A stretch of 64,000 nucleotides of DNA. Origin: Leptolyngbyaceae cyanobacterium JSC-12. Lineage in GTDB: Bacteria; Cyanobacteriota; Cyanobacteriia; Leptolyngbyales; Leptolyngbyaceae. The notes under the pieces are model-generated. The model saw nothing but the letters and a program-made list of their open reading frames with translations, did not search any database and was not told where the DNA came from. Numbering within the stretch: the first letter of the stretch is position 1; the number at the start of each line of letters is the position of its first letter. The stretch is taken from contig CM001633.1 in assembly GCA_000309945.1 (NCBI GenBank), positions 2,328,292 to 2,392,291 of the forward strand, read 5' to 3'. Below are positions 1-8,382 of this stretch, piece after piece. The translations under genes were made by a program, and so were the position numbers.

Positions 1-837
1 TCGCAATTGATCGGCGATCGCAGGCAAATCCTGTAGCTCCGATTTTGCTACTTCAATCAGCCGTAAACCTTCCTTACCATAGCGATTCAGCAAGGCTTTC
101 ACCAATGAAGACTTGCCTGACCCGCGACTACCGTAGAGCAAAACGTGCAGCGCTGGAACCCCTCGCAGCAAAAATTCCGTATTCTTAACCAGGGCTTCTT
201 TTTGCCACTCATATCCAGTTAACTGGTTCAACTGCACTGGATCAGGATGAGGGATGCCAAGCAAAGCTCCCTGGTGCCAGCGGAGCGCATGATACCGAGC
301 AAACAATCCCGTGCCGTGCTGGTGATAATAGGTTGCGAATAGGGCAAGGGCATCTGCCCAGTCAGCGATCGCACTCAGTTTCACCCGCAACGGCTCCGAC
401 TCAGCCTGAAGCGAGTGCCACACCACGAGGGGCTGAGGCAAGGGAGAAACCGCTTGAATCCACAAATTGAATTGCTCACCATCACACCAATAGAGCCGTT
501 GGAGGATTTGCAAATCATGCCGGGCTGCTGCTAGCAAATGGGCAGGAATTTGCTCTAGGGGATGTCTTTGAGCTTGGCGAGTGAAAGGGTTGTCATCGTG
601 CAAAATTTGGGTAAGCAGATAATCTTGCCAGCTCTGGTTTAAGTCTGCTAGGAGACGAAACCAGCGACCATACGCCCGCAAACAACTCAACGTTTTTAAG
701 GTGGGTGCCCGTTTGGCGCGATGGATCGCCTGTAATAACTCCAGAAATGCCCGCCCCACTTCGGTCTCTAAAACGGATTGGTAAATCAAGAGCGAGGCAG
801 CGTGTTGCAGAATTCCATCAACGGAGACAGCAGACAT
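1..837 (-). CDS. DUF815-like P-loop ATPase (3' end outside window)
   Basis: The minus-strand frame is open from an ATG at 837 to the window edge (279 codons), so the C-terminus is missing. A long alpha-helical N-terminal part of about 230 residues precedes a clear Walker A motif, GSRGSGKSS, near residue 235. This is followed by text typical of the DUF815 family of AAA-like ATPases (SLVKALLNRYGKEGLRLIEV). The family is widespread in bacteria and its role is not well defined; cyanobacterial members share this long N-terminal extension. The gene lies upstream of, and is co-oriented with, the K+ channel gene, 19 bp from its end. The family call rests on the P-loop context and the length of the N-terminal region. 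A generic AAA protein is the alternative. Confidence 0.75.
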   Translation of the reverse strand, partial: MSAVSVDGILQHAASLLIYQSVLETEVGRAFLELLQAIHRAKRAPTLKTLSCLRAYGRWFRLLADLNQSWQDYLLTQILHDDNPFTRQAQRHPLEQIPAHLLAAARHDLQILQRLYWCDGEQFNLWIQAVSPLPQPLVVWHSLQAESEPLRVKLSAIADWADALALFATYYHQHGTGLFARYHALRWHQGALLGIPHPDPVQLNQLTGYEWQKEALVKNTEFLLRGVPALHVLLYGSRGSGKSSLVKALLNRYGKEGLRLIEVAKSELQDLPAIADQLR

Positions 838-856
838 GAACCAACGTATAGACGGC

Positions 857-1924
857 TTATTTCAGCCTACCGGAGAACTTCGCACCCCGGTACTGCATCT
901 GTCGCTTCATGGCATGGTGTTTGGCAAATTTGGGAATGTCGCCCTGGTGCCCCATCAAAATCAGAGTATCGCCTTCTTCCAAAAATGTTTCGCGATCGGG
1001 GTGAACGGTGATTGAACCATCGTGCCGCCGCAGTGCCACAACAATAAAGGTGCCTCTACCCCGCACTTCCACATTACCCACCGTAGAGCCGATTAGATTG
1101 GAGGCAGGAGTCACTGCCAATTCATCGATTTGAATATCAATTTGGGCCAGGATTTCGTTCAGGGTTTCGCGTCCGTGTGCCTGATCCAGAAAATCGAGAG
1201 AGGCAGGATGGGTAATCATGTGAGACATCCGCAGTGCCCCGATCGCAGCAGGAGAGACAACCTTATCCGCGCCTGCCTGCAACAGTTTCTTTTCAGTAGA
1301 AGGATATTCACCCCGCGCCAAAATAATCAGGTTGGGGTTGAGGCTGCGTGCCGTGAGGGTGATAAATACATTCGCGGCATCATCGGGTAAAACGGTTGCC
1401 AAAAATCGGGCACGATTAATGCCCACGGACTCTAACACGGTTTCATCCGTGGCGCTGCCCTGCCGCACCAGATAGCCTTTGGCTTCAGCTTCGACAGTAC
1501 GGCTAGGGTCGTTGTCGATCAGAACAAAGGGCTGTCCAGCTTCGTACATGTTGCGGGCCAGAATTTGCCCAATGCGACCATAGCCACAGATGATCACGTG
1601 GTTTTTCAACGTGTCAATTTCTCGCATCATGCGTCGTACTCCTAGTGCCCGTTTAATTTCACCTTCGGTGATCATTTGCAGGAACCCGCCTAAGACATAG
1701 GCAACGGAGGAACACCCAGCAATGATCACAATCATCGTGAAGACCCGCAGTTGGGGGGTCATGGGACCAATTTCACCAAAGCCTACTCCAAAGACCGTGA
1801 TCACGACTTGATAGACTGAGTCGAGCAGAGTCCAACCAGCCAGGATATAGCCCGCAACCGCGATGAGCAACGTCGCAAGGAAGAAGCCTCCTCCAATCAG
1901 CATTCGCTTGAGTGAACTTTGCAT
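857..1924 (-). CDS. Two-TM potassium channel with TrkA-N/TrkA-C (RCK) domains
   Basis: Predicted ligand-gated K+ channel of the MthK type in the cytoplasmic membrane. I chose the start at MQSSLKRML (1924); the frame extends 21 residues upstream but that part is not membrane-like. Seen in order: TM1 (about residues 9-29), a pore loop, TM2 (about 60-86), an NAD-binding RCK domain with the Rossmann motif GYGRIG near residue 115, and a C-terminal TrkA-C domain ending in a FAKHHAMKRQMQ-like tail. The pore loop reads TVFGVGFGEIGP, so the filter is GFGE rather than the canonical GYGD. From established knowledge, RCK domains couple nucleotide or Ca2+ binding to gating. The channel assignment is firm; ion selectivity is inferred. 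Confidence 0.88.
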   Translation of the reverse strand: MQSSLKRMLIGGGFFLATLLIAVAGYILAGWTLLDSVYQVVITVFGVGFGEIGPMTPQLRVFTMIVIIAGCSSVAYVLGGFLQMITEGEIKRALGVRRMMREIDTLKNHVIICGYGRIGQILARNMYEAGQPFVLIDNDPSRTVEAEAKGYLVRQGSATDETVLESVGINRARFLATVLPDDAANVFITLTARSLNPNLIILARGEYPSTEKKLLQAGADKVVSPAAIGALRMSHMITHPASLDFLDQAHGRETLNEILAQIDIQIDELAVTPASNLIGSTVGNVEVRGRGTFIVVALRRHDGSITVHPDRETFLEEGDTLILMGHQGDIPKFAKHHAMKRQMQYRGAKFSGRLK

Positions 1925-2017
1925 ACCGCGATCGCCCCAACATTCAGATTGATGATGCGCGAAAGTCAGGCTAGGAAAAGGTAGCACCTGTTACCAGAAG
2001 GTTGCTGCCAGAATCGG

Positions 2018-3775
2018 TTAGCGCAGGCGTTCGTAATACAGGCTAACAATATGGTCACAGACCTGATCGATGCTTAACCCGTCCGTATTTAGCTCGATCG
2101 CGTCCACTGCTTTGCGCAGGGGAGCAATTAACCGGGTGCTGTCTTTACGATCGCGATCGCTAATTGCCTGCTCCAGTTCATCCAGGTCTACCTCACCAAT
2201 GCCGCGATTCTGCAAATCTTTCTGACGACGGCGTGCCCGTTCCTGTACAGAAGCGGTGAGAAAAATCTTCAATTCCGCATCCGGAAAAACATGAGTGCCA
2301 ATATCTCGCCCTTCTACGACAATGCCGCCTTTGCATCCATATGCCTGCTGCTGTTTCACCAATTGTTCCCGCACAAAAGGCTGAGCAGCAATGGTCGAAA
2401 CATTGGTCGTTACTTCCAGGCTGCGAATAGCCTGAGTTACATCCTGACCATTCACAAAAACTAACGGAAAGGGAGAGACGCGATTCTTATCTTCTGACTC
2501 CTGATTCCTGAATTCAATCTGGCTGCGGCTAAGTAGTTCAGCGATCGCGGGTTCATCATCCAATGCCACACCCGACTGCAACACCAACCAGGTAATTGCC
2601 CGATACATAGAGCCTGTATCCAGATAAAACAGTCCTAATGCCTGGGCTACCATTCGGGCAACAGTAGATTTCCCCGCTCCCGCCGGACCATCAATCGCCA
2701 CAATCGGCTTGCGGTTGCTCAACACCAAATTATCAATCAAGCGCGTGGAACCCAGGCGAGCAGCAACTGCCAGCAAGCCTGTATCGGTGATTTCGTTTAA
2801 GGTCTCCATTGTATTTGGGTCTACAAGTTCAATATATTCCGGGACAATAGCAGGCACCATCCTTAATACTGCCTTAACCGCCTCAACCAGGTTACTACTC
2901 AATCGCTCACCAGAACGAAAGAGTTCTTCTGCCTGGCGTAATCCTTGATAAATTGTCGCCGCTTGCGATCGCTCCTCCGGACTGAGGTAGCGGTTGCGAG
3001 AACTCAGCGCTAACCCACTCGGCTCTCGCACAATCGGGCACGCCACTACTTCAACAGGTAGATTTAAATCCGCAACCAATCGCCGAATAATTGCCAACTG
3101 TTGAGCATCCTTCTGCCCAAAGTATGCCCGTGTCGGTTGCACAATATTCAACAACTTGGTGACAATTGTGGCAACTCCCTGAAAATGCCCCACACGAGAA
3201 CGACCACACAATTCGGAGGTCATGAATGGGGGTGGGAGAACCTGGGTGAGGAGAGCAGGGAATAGGGGAGAGGAGGGGAGAGGGGAGAGGGGCTGGGGAA
3301 TGGGGAATGGGGAAGAGGAGGAAGCAAGAAAGAAGAGATTGCTGTGATCTCCCCCACCTTCCTGAACATCCTCATCATCTGCTGGGTGCTGGCTGTTGGC
3401 TGCTGCCTCCTGCTTTCTGGCTGCCACTCCCATCTCTTCAGCAGATGGCACAAACAAAACATCAACTTCTGCCTGTTCGCAGAGGGCTTGATCGGCTTCT
3501 AAGGTGCGGGGATAACGCCCAAAGTCTTCTGTCGGTCCAAACTGGAGTGGGTTAACAAAAATACTGACGACGACAATTTTATTTTCGCGTCGTGCCTGCT
3601 GAATCAGGCTGAGATGCCCATCGTGCAGTGCCCCCATTGTGGGCACAAAACCAATTTCCAGGGGTAGGTTAATAGGGCAGGTTAGAGGACTGGAAACTGG
3701 CTCTAACCGCTGGTGGCTAAAGCGTTGCGAGTTCAAATAGCACTGTAAACCTGCAATTGACGTAAACAGACGCAC
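2018..3775 (-). CDS. panC/cmk: Bifunctional pantothenate synthetase / cytidylate kinase
   Basis: Fused enzyme typical of cyanobacteria. The N-terminal half (PanC) joins pantoate and beta-alanine for coenzyme A synthesis; the C-terminal half phosphorylates CMP/dCMP. The GTG at 3775 (reading VRLFTSIAG) matches the family start better than an upstream in-frame ATG at 3826. PanC signatures: the HIGH-like GALHDGH, FGQKDAQQLAI and SSRNRYLSPEER. Cmk signatures: the P-loop GPAGAGKST and the LDTGSMYRA segment. Two low-complexity insertions are seen. One of about 65 residues lies in PanC between SAEEM and QVLPP (about 3222-3425); one of about 15 residues lies in Cmk before VFVNGQDVT (about 2470-2515). 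Both keep frame and resemble DNA repeats normally found between genes. All catalytic motifs survive, so the enzyme is probably active. Confidence 0.93.
   Translation of the reverse strand: MRLFTSIAGLQCYLNSQRFSHQRLEPVSSPLTCPINLPLEIGFVPTMGALHDGHLSLIQQARRENKIVVVSIFVNPLQFGPTEDFGRYPRTLEADQALCEQAEVDVLFVPSAEEMGVAARKQEAAANSQHPADDEDVQEGGGDHSNLFFLASSSSPFPIPQPLSPLPSSPLFPALLTQVLPPPFMTSELCGRSRVGHFQGVATIVTKLLNIVQPTRAYFGQKDAQQLAIIRRLVADLNLPVEVVACPIVREPSGLALSSRNRYLSPEERSQAATIYQGLRQAEELFRSGERLSSNLVEAVKAVLRMVPAIVPEYIELVDPNTMETLNEITDTGLLAVAARLGSTRLIDNLVLSNRKPIVAIDGPAGAGKSTVARMVAQALGLFYLDTGSMYRAITWLVLQSGVALDDEPAIAELLSRSQIEFRNQESEDKNRVSPFPLVFVNGQDVTQAIRSLEVTTNVSTIAAQPFVREQLVKQQQAYGCKGGIVVEGRDIGTHVFPDAELKIFLTASVQERARRRQKDLQNRGIGEVDLDELEQAISDRDRKDSTRLIAPLRKAVDAIELNTDGLSIDQVCDHIVSLYYERLR
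3222..3425 (-). repeat. Low-complexity G-rich repeat inserted in frame inside panC
   Basis: On the plus strand, 3229-3330 is a run of GGGGAG, GGGGAAT and GGAGAGG units. It is read on the minus strand as a Ser/Pro/Leu-rich peptide. Such G-rich heptamer-like tracts are a known class of short tandem repeats in filamentous cyanobacterial intergenic DNA. Here the tract and flanking acidic/Gln-rich sequence interrupt the PanC fold without breaking frame. Confidence 0.7.
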
Positions 3776-3928
3776 TGAACTACCCCTCTGCGATCGCAGC
3801 TTCACCCGTTTTGGGATCCATACCAATAAAAACCTCTAATAAACTGTAGCCACTTCTTACTCAGGTTGCTAGCTGAATTTAAAAACAACGTTAGAATCTC
3901 GTTTGTAGCTTCTTCTCTTCCAGGCATT

Positions 3929-4681
3929 ATGGACTTTCTAACGCAAATTCTTCACTTGGTTGGCTCTGGAGCAACGGCTTACATCTCAGCTCGCAATATG
4001 CGTGATGCGCAAACGCGCCCCAATACTCTGGCAGCATTGCAAATGGCGGAAGCAGGATCGGTTCCCTTTTTGGAAGCACTACGCGATCGCGCCACTGCCG
4101 AGGGCGACCTCTGGTTGGCTGAACAGTTACAAAAACACGCGAATGATGAACGGCGACACGCACAAATCTTCGCTAATGGGCTAAAACAACTCAACAAACA
4201 GGTAATTGATTTCAAAAACGTGCCACAAACCACCACCGATGGCACTCCTGATGAACGCCGCCGCAGTCCATTTTTTGAAGCCTATTTTAATGGCTACAGT
4301 AGCGAAGACATGAAGCCAGCCAATATCGACTGGATCGTGTTCATTGCCAGCACCTATATCCTGGAACTGGATGCCAGCAAAGACTTTGTGAAAATGGCAA
4401 ATGCCCTGCCTGATGATGCTCAAAGCGCCAACTTGAAAAAAGGCATCTTGAGCGTGGCACAGGATGAAACTCGCCATGCTGCTTACCTGCGAGAAGCTCT
4501 AAAACGGCGGCTACCCCAAGCTGAAGCAGATGCTGTGTTGGATGAGTGGCGCACTCGCAAGGTAAAAGCCCTGCTGGCAATGGTCAGCAACTTCGTGCAG
4601 AAAGGCGGCAAATTACCCACCCTAACCCAGGAAGGCACACCTGCAGAGGTTGTGCAATCTGAGGTTGAGATAGCGGCGTAG
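3929..4681 (+). CDS. Ferritin-like di-iron protein
   Basis: A 250-residue protein starting at MDFLTQ (3929); upstream in-frame codons do not look coding. Two half-motifs of a four-helix di-iron site are visible: HANDERRHAQIF near residue 75 and AQDETRHAAY near residue 175 (ExxH pairs). Acidic residues in the preceding helices (MAEAGSVPFLEAL, ILELDASKDF) complete the pattern. The family is the ferritin-like superfamily that includes tRNA-hydroxylase MiaE-like and other cyanobacterial proteins of unknown substrate; no reaction can be assigned here. It is transcribed divergently from panC/cmk, sharing a roughly 150-bp promoter region (3776-3928). Confidence 0.78.
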   Translation: MDFLTQILHLVGSGATAYISARNMRDAQTRPNTLAALQMAEAGSVPFLEALRDRATAEGDLWLAEQLQKHANDERRHAQIFANGLKQLNKQVIDFKNVPQTTTDGTPDERRRSPFFEAYFNGYSSEDMKPANIDWIVFIASTYILELDASKDFVKMANALPDDAQSANLKKGILSVAQDETRHAAYLREALKRRLPQAEADAVLDEWRTRKVKALLAMVSNFVQKGGKLPTLTQEGTPAEVVQSEVEIAA

Positions 4682-4834
4682 AGAGAAGGAGGGATAGGGA
4701 AGATGAGAACTGGGAGGAGGAGTGACGAAGTGATGTCCCTACCTCCTCCCCCGCCTCGATTCCCGATTCCTCGCTCCCTGGTGCTCTCAGCGTCGCGTTA
4801 CAATGCGCAAGGTGGATTTTAAGGTTCGTGATTC

Positions 4835-5725
4835 ATGCAGCTTCTCTCAAAGGCGGAGGCGGTTCCAGGGCAATATTGGCAATGGCGCTCACAGCCAATC
4901 TATTACGTCAAAGCAGGGGAAAACCGGGCAGATCGTCCCCCATTACTTTTGATTCATGGGTTTGGGGCATCAACAGATCACTGGCGCAAGAATGTGGCAG
5001 GGCTGAGTTCCGAATTTGAGGTGTGGGCGATCGACTTGCTGGGATTTGGGCGATCAGCAAAACCAGACTGGCAATATAGCGGCAATGTTTGGCGCGATCA
5101 GTTGCATGACTTTATTACTGAGGTGATTGGGCAACCTGCAATTTTAGTTGGAAATTCGCTGGGGGGTTACGCGGCGCTGTGTGTTGGAGCCCAACGATCT
5201 GAATCCGCAGCAGGTGTGGTGCTGATTAACAGTGCGGGTCCATTTACAGATATTCAGGGCACCACCAAGCCTGATCCGCTGCGAGCCGTAATGGGCAATG
5301 TGGTAAGGATGTTATTTCAGCAAGATTGGGCAAGCTTTTTGTTGTTTCAGTATGTGCGGCAAAAGTCGGTGATTCGCAAGACGCTAGAAAAGGTTTATCT
5401 CGACCAGTCTGCAGTTACTCCCCAACTTGTTGAAGATATTTATCGTCCCTCTTGCGATCCGGGTGCGCCTAAAGTATTTGCCTCAGTGTTTCGCACACCT
5501 CAGGGAGAAAAGGTAGATGTGTTGTTACATCAGTTGACCAGTCCGTTATTAATGATTTGGGGCGAGGCTGATCCGTGGATTGATGCGCGAGAGCGAGGAG
5601 CGAAGTTCCGGCATTACCACCCCCAGTTGACAGAGTACTACCTTCAGGCAGGGCACTGTCCCCATGATGAGGTGCCTGATCAGGTGAATGAACTGATTCG
5701 TTCCTGGGTGTTGTCGCTGGCATAG
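4835..5725 (+). CDS. Alpha/beta-fold hydrolase
   Basis: A 296-residue cytosolic hydrolase. The oxyanion-hole motif HGFGAS is near residue 43, the nucleophile elbow GNSLGG near residue 108, an acid in the WGEADPWID segment, and the catalytic His in AGHCPHDE near the C-terminus, all correctly ordered. Plant and cyanobacterial relatives include chlorophyll-dephytylating and other ester hydrolases, but the substrate cannot be read from the sequence. The gene converges on rph with only one base between the two stop codons, so no separate terminator is possible there. Confidence 0.85.
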   Translation: MQLLSKAEAVPGQYWQWRSQPIYYVKAGENRADRPPLLLIHGFGASTDHWRKNVAGLSSEFEVWAIDLLGFGRSAKPDWQYSGNVWRDQLHDFITEVIGQPAILVGNSLGGYAALCVGAQRSESAAGVVLINSAGPFTDIQGTTKPDPLRAVMGNVVRMLFQQDWASFLLFQYVRQKSVIRKTLEKVYLDQSAVTPQLVEDIYRPSCDPGAPKVFASVFRTPQGEKVDVLLHQLTSPLLMIWGEADPWIDARERGAKFRHYHPQLTEYYLQAGHCPHDEVPDQVNELIRSWVLSLA

Positions 5726-5726
5726 T

Positions 5727-6443
5727 TCAGGCAAAGGACTGGCGCTGAAGCTCTAGCAGTTGTTGAATTCCAACTTCTGCAAGATCTAAAATCTGGTTGA
5801 GCTGCGATCGCGTAAATGAACCTGCTTCTGCTGTGCCCTGTAGCTCAATCACCTCTAGTTTTTCATTCATCACCACATTGAAGTCAGTATCTGCTGCTAC
5901 GTCTTCTTCGTAGTTGAGATCGAGTAGTGGTTCTCCATGCATGAGTCCGACGGAGATAGCAGCCACTTGATGGACGATGGGCGATCGCTCCAGTTCCCCT
6001 TTCTCGACTAACTTGTTGATTGCTTCCATGAGTGCCACAAATCCACCTGTGATTGCGATCGTGCGCGTTCCAGCATCAGCTTGAAGCACATCTGCATCAA
6101 CAATGACCGTTCGTTCGCCCAATACCTGCATATCAAGCGTTGACCGCAGACTGCGACCAATTAAACGTTGAATCTCTTGCGTTCGCCCAGACAGACGCAT
6201 AAATTCCCGTTCTTGCCGCTCAACCGTTGCAGTTGGGAGCATCCGATATTCTGCTGTCAACCATCCCTGTCCCTTACCTTCCAAAAAACGGGGAACTTTC
6301 GGTTGAATCGTAGCAGTACATAAAACCTGCGTACCACCGCACTTTGCTAGCACGGAACCTGCCGCAAACCGGGTGAAGTGTCGCTCAAACCGAACTGGAC
6401 GCAGTTCATTTGCCTGCCGACCATCGGAACGCTGCCAAGCCAT
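5727..6443 (-). CDS. rph: Ribonuclease PH
   Basis: Phosphorolytic 3'-5' exoribonuclease that trims tRNA 3' ends. It is 238 residues long from [10 protein letters not shown] (6443), the usual family start; the frame has a weaker Met six codons upstream. Recognisable motifs are [32 protein letters not shown], the phosphate-site [17 protein letters not shown]-type stretch (here [14 protein letters not shown]) and the catalytic [19 protein letters not shown]. The length is normal and there are no lesions. It converges with the alpha/beta hydrolase. Confidence 0.95.
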   Translation of the reverse strand: MAWQRSDGRQANELRPVRFERHFTRFAAGSVLAKCGGTQVLCTATIQPKVPRFLEGKGQGWLTAEYRMLPTATVERQEREFMRLSGRTQEIQRLIGRSLRSTLDMQVLGERTVIVDADVLQADAGTRTIAITGGFVALMEAINKLVEKGELERSPIVHQVAAISVGLMHGEPLLDLNYEEDVAADTDFNVVMNEKLEVIELQGTAEAGSFTRSQLNQILDLAEVGIQQLLELQRQSFA

Positions 6444-6771
6444 TGCTTTTGCCTCATGCACTTCTCAACCAGCAAGGATAGCAGGTTCCAGGGAAAGAAG
6501 AAGAAGAGTAAGAGAGGAAGAGGAACTGAAGGATAGGGCATTTCCCATTCCCTGCTATTATCAGTACAAAGATACGCATCTACCGATCGCAAAATGTAGT
6601 GTCAACCTGGTGGGAAAAATCCAAAAGTACGCTATATTTTGCCTAGCTTAGTTTCATCGGTGCTTCGAACAATTCAGCAATTGGCAGACTTGACAAACAG
6701 TGTCTGACCGATTCAGCGTGGCTTGTTCTAGTCTATCTATTCTTTGAAGTGCCCTGTTCTTCACCCAGGTA
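6444..6771. other. Intergenic region between rph and the CobO-like gene
   Basis: 328 bp without a recognisable gene. The part next to rph (about 6480-6540) is a purine-rich low-complexity tract. The rest must contain the divergent promoters of rph and the CobO-like/dcd pair; no operator or riboswitch could be identified. Confidence 0.5.
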
Positions 6772-7314
6772 ATGTGTATGGTTTCCCAGGTAGAAGCTCC
6801 CAACCTCAATCCGGCTCGTCATCCAGCCCCACGCATTGAAGGATTGGTACAGGTTTTTACGTCGGCTCATCGAAGCTTTTTCACCAATGTTATGGCACAG
6901 GCATTGCGCCTAGCTGGGCAGGGAACGCCCGTGTTGGTAATTCAGTTTATGAAAGGTGGGATTGCTCAGGGGTATGAGCATCCGGTGCAGCTAGGGCAGC
7001 ATCTGGATTGGATTCGCTGTAACTTGCCGCGTTGTATTGATTCGCCGCAGTTAGAGGAATCAGAACTGCAATCTTTGACAGAACTTTGGCAGTACACGCA
7101 AACAGTGGTAGCTGAAGGGAAATATGATCTGGTAGTGCTGGATGAGTTGAGCTTAGCGATTCACTTTGGTTTAATTTCGGAGATTGAAGTGCTGGCGTTG
7201 CTGAACAATCGCCCCAGTCACGTAGATGTGATTCTCACAGGACCGGACATGCCGCGATCGCTCCTGGATGTTGCTGACCAAATTACTGAACTGCGCCGGA
7301 GTCACCAACCATGA
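6772..7314 (+). CDS. CobO/BtuR-like protein lacking a P-loop
   Basis: A 180-residue protein with the overall pattern of CobO/BtuR corrinoid adenosyltransferases: a FMKGG segment near residue 59, a conserved YDLVVLDELSLAIHFGLI stretch, RPSHVDVILTGPDMP, and a C-terminal DQITELR. The N-terminal motif that is GKGKTTAALG-like in true enzymes reads TSAHRSFFTN, so the phosphate-binding Gly/Lys residues are missing. The adenosyltransferase reaction is therefore doubtful; a binding or regulatory role is an inference. The stop overlaps the dcd start by 4 bp (ATGA), so the two are translationally coupled. Start could be the ATG at 6772 or 6778. Confidence 0.75.
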   Translation: MCMVSQVEAPNLNPARHPAPRIEGLVQVFTSAHRSFFTNVMAQALRLAGQGTPVLVIQFMKGGIAQGYEHPVQLGQHLDWIRCNLPRCIDSPQLEESELQSLTELWQYTQTVVAEGKYDLVVLDELSLAIHFGLISEIEVLALLNNRPSHVDVILTGPDMPRSLLDVADQITELRRSHQP

Positions 7315-7892
7315 TTAAAAACGACACCTGGATTCAAGAAATGGCAGCAAAGGGGATGATTGCCCCCTTTGAGCCTCAGCTTGTCCGTCATCTTGATGAG
7401 ATCCCTGTCATTTCTTATGGACTCAGCAGTTTTGGATATGACATTCGATTATCTCCAGTTGAATTTAGAATCTTTCGACACATCCCAGGTACTGTAGTTG
7501 ACCCCAAACATTTCAATCCGGAGAATCTTGAACCAGCCAAATTGTTCAACGACTCCAATGGAAGTTATTTTATTTTGCCTGCTCATTCCTATGGCTTAGG
7601 AGTGGCACTTGAGCGTTTAGAAATCCCCAATAACATCACAGTAATCTGTCTTGGGAAAAGTACGTATGCTCGTTGTGGAATTATTGCTAATGTAACACCA
7701 GCAGAAGCGGCATGGCGCGGGCACTTAACTTTAGAGTTTTCTAACTCCTCAAGTGCAGATTGTCGAGTTTACGCAAATGAGGGAATTGTTCAGTTGCTGT
7801 TTCTTGAAGGTAAACCTTGTGCTGTTAGCTATGAAAGTCGTAAGGGCAAATACCAAGATCAACCGGAAAAAGTAGAGGTTGCACGAGTTTAA
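7311..7892 (+). CDS. dcd: dCTP deaminase
   Basis: Converts dCTP to dUTP for thymidylate synthesis. A 193-residue trimeric dUTPase-fold enzyme of normal length. Conserved segments: YGLSSFGYDIRL, the active-site GKSTYARCGI (Ser and Arg of the active site) and TPAEAAWRGHLTLEFSN with the catalytic Glu. Translationally coupled to the upstream CobO-like gene. A truncated relative of the same fold follows about 100 bp downstream. Confidence 0.95.
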   Translation: MIKNDTWIQEMAAKGMIAPFEPQLVRHLDEIPVISYGLSSFGYDIRLSPVEFRIFRHIPGTVVDPKHFNPENLEPAKLFNDSNGSYFILPAHSYGLGVALERLEIPNNITVICLGKSTYARCGIIANVTPAEAAWRGHLTLEFSNSSSADCRVYANEGIVQLLFLEGKPCAVSYESRKGKYQDQPEKVEVARV

Positions 7893-7988
7893 CTTTTTTA
7901 AGTTTAGCCATAAACTCTATCAGTGGCAGTAACCTGGTAATTATGTCAATCTCAACAGATAGAAACATAAACGAAATCTTGTCTATTG

Positions 7989-8378
7989 ATGAGGATACTT
8001 GGAACGAAAGTTGACCCCGGTTGGGCTGAAGGTGAGTTGTTGGTTCCAGTGCAAAACTTTTCCAGAGAAACGATTCGTCTTAAATATCAGGAAAAATTTT
8101 GCACAATAGTTTTCTTTCAAAATGAATCACCGCCTTTGGCTCCTTATACCAGTGGTTCAAGTAGGGCAAAGTTATTTAGACTGCTTGCTCAAATTAGTAC
8201 CGACTCATTTTGGAGAGAGGTTCTGGTAACTGCTCTTCCTGTTTTGGTAATAGTTGTTTTTGCTGTAGCTGGGTATTTCCTATTCGGTAATAATACAGGT
8301 TTTGCTGCATTAGTCGCTTGCGGTGTGGCTGTCTCAAGCATTACATCAACGATCCTTCAAAGAATTGTGAGAAGGTGA
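7989..8378 (+). CDS. Truncated dUTPase-fold (Dcd-like) protein with C-terminal membrane helices
   Basis: 129 residues from ATG at 7989. The first 50 residues (GTKVDPGWAEGELLVPVQN, then IRLKYQEKFCTIVFF) match only the C-terminal beta strands of the dCTP deaminase/dUTPase fold, beginning in the middle of the domain. The tail has two hydrophobic helices (about 78-97 and 100-120) and a basic end, so it would be membrane-anchored. A stop in frame at 7968 blocks extension upstream. A short open stretch in another frame (7943-8014) may be the eroded preceding part. I infer a remnant of a membrane-tethered Dcd paralogue; it may not be functional. It ends 4 bp before the rRNA methyltransferase start. 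Confidence 0.55.
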   Translation: MRILGTKVDPGWAEGELLVPVQNFSRETIRLKYQEKFCTIVFFQNESPPLAPYTSGSSRAKLFRLLAQISTDSFWREVLVTALPVLVIVVFAVAGYFLFGNNTGFAALVACGVAVSSITSTILQRIVRR

Positions 8379-8382
8379 AGTG

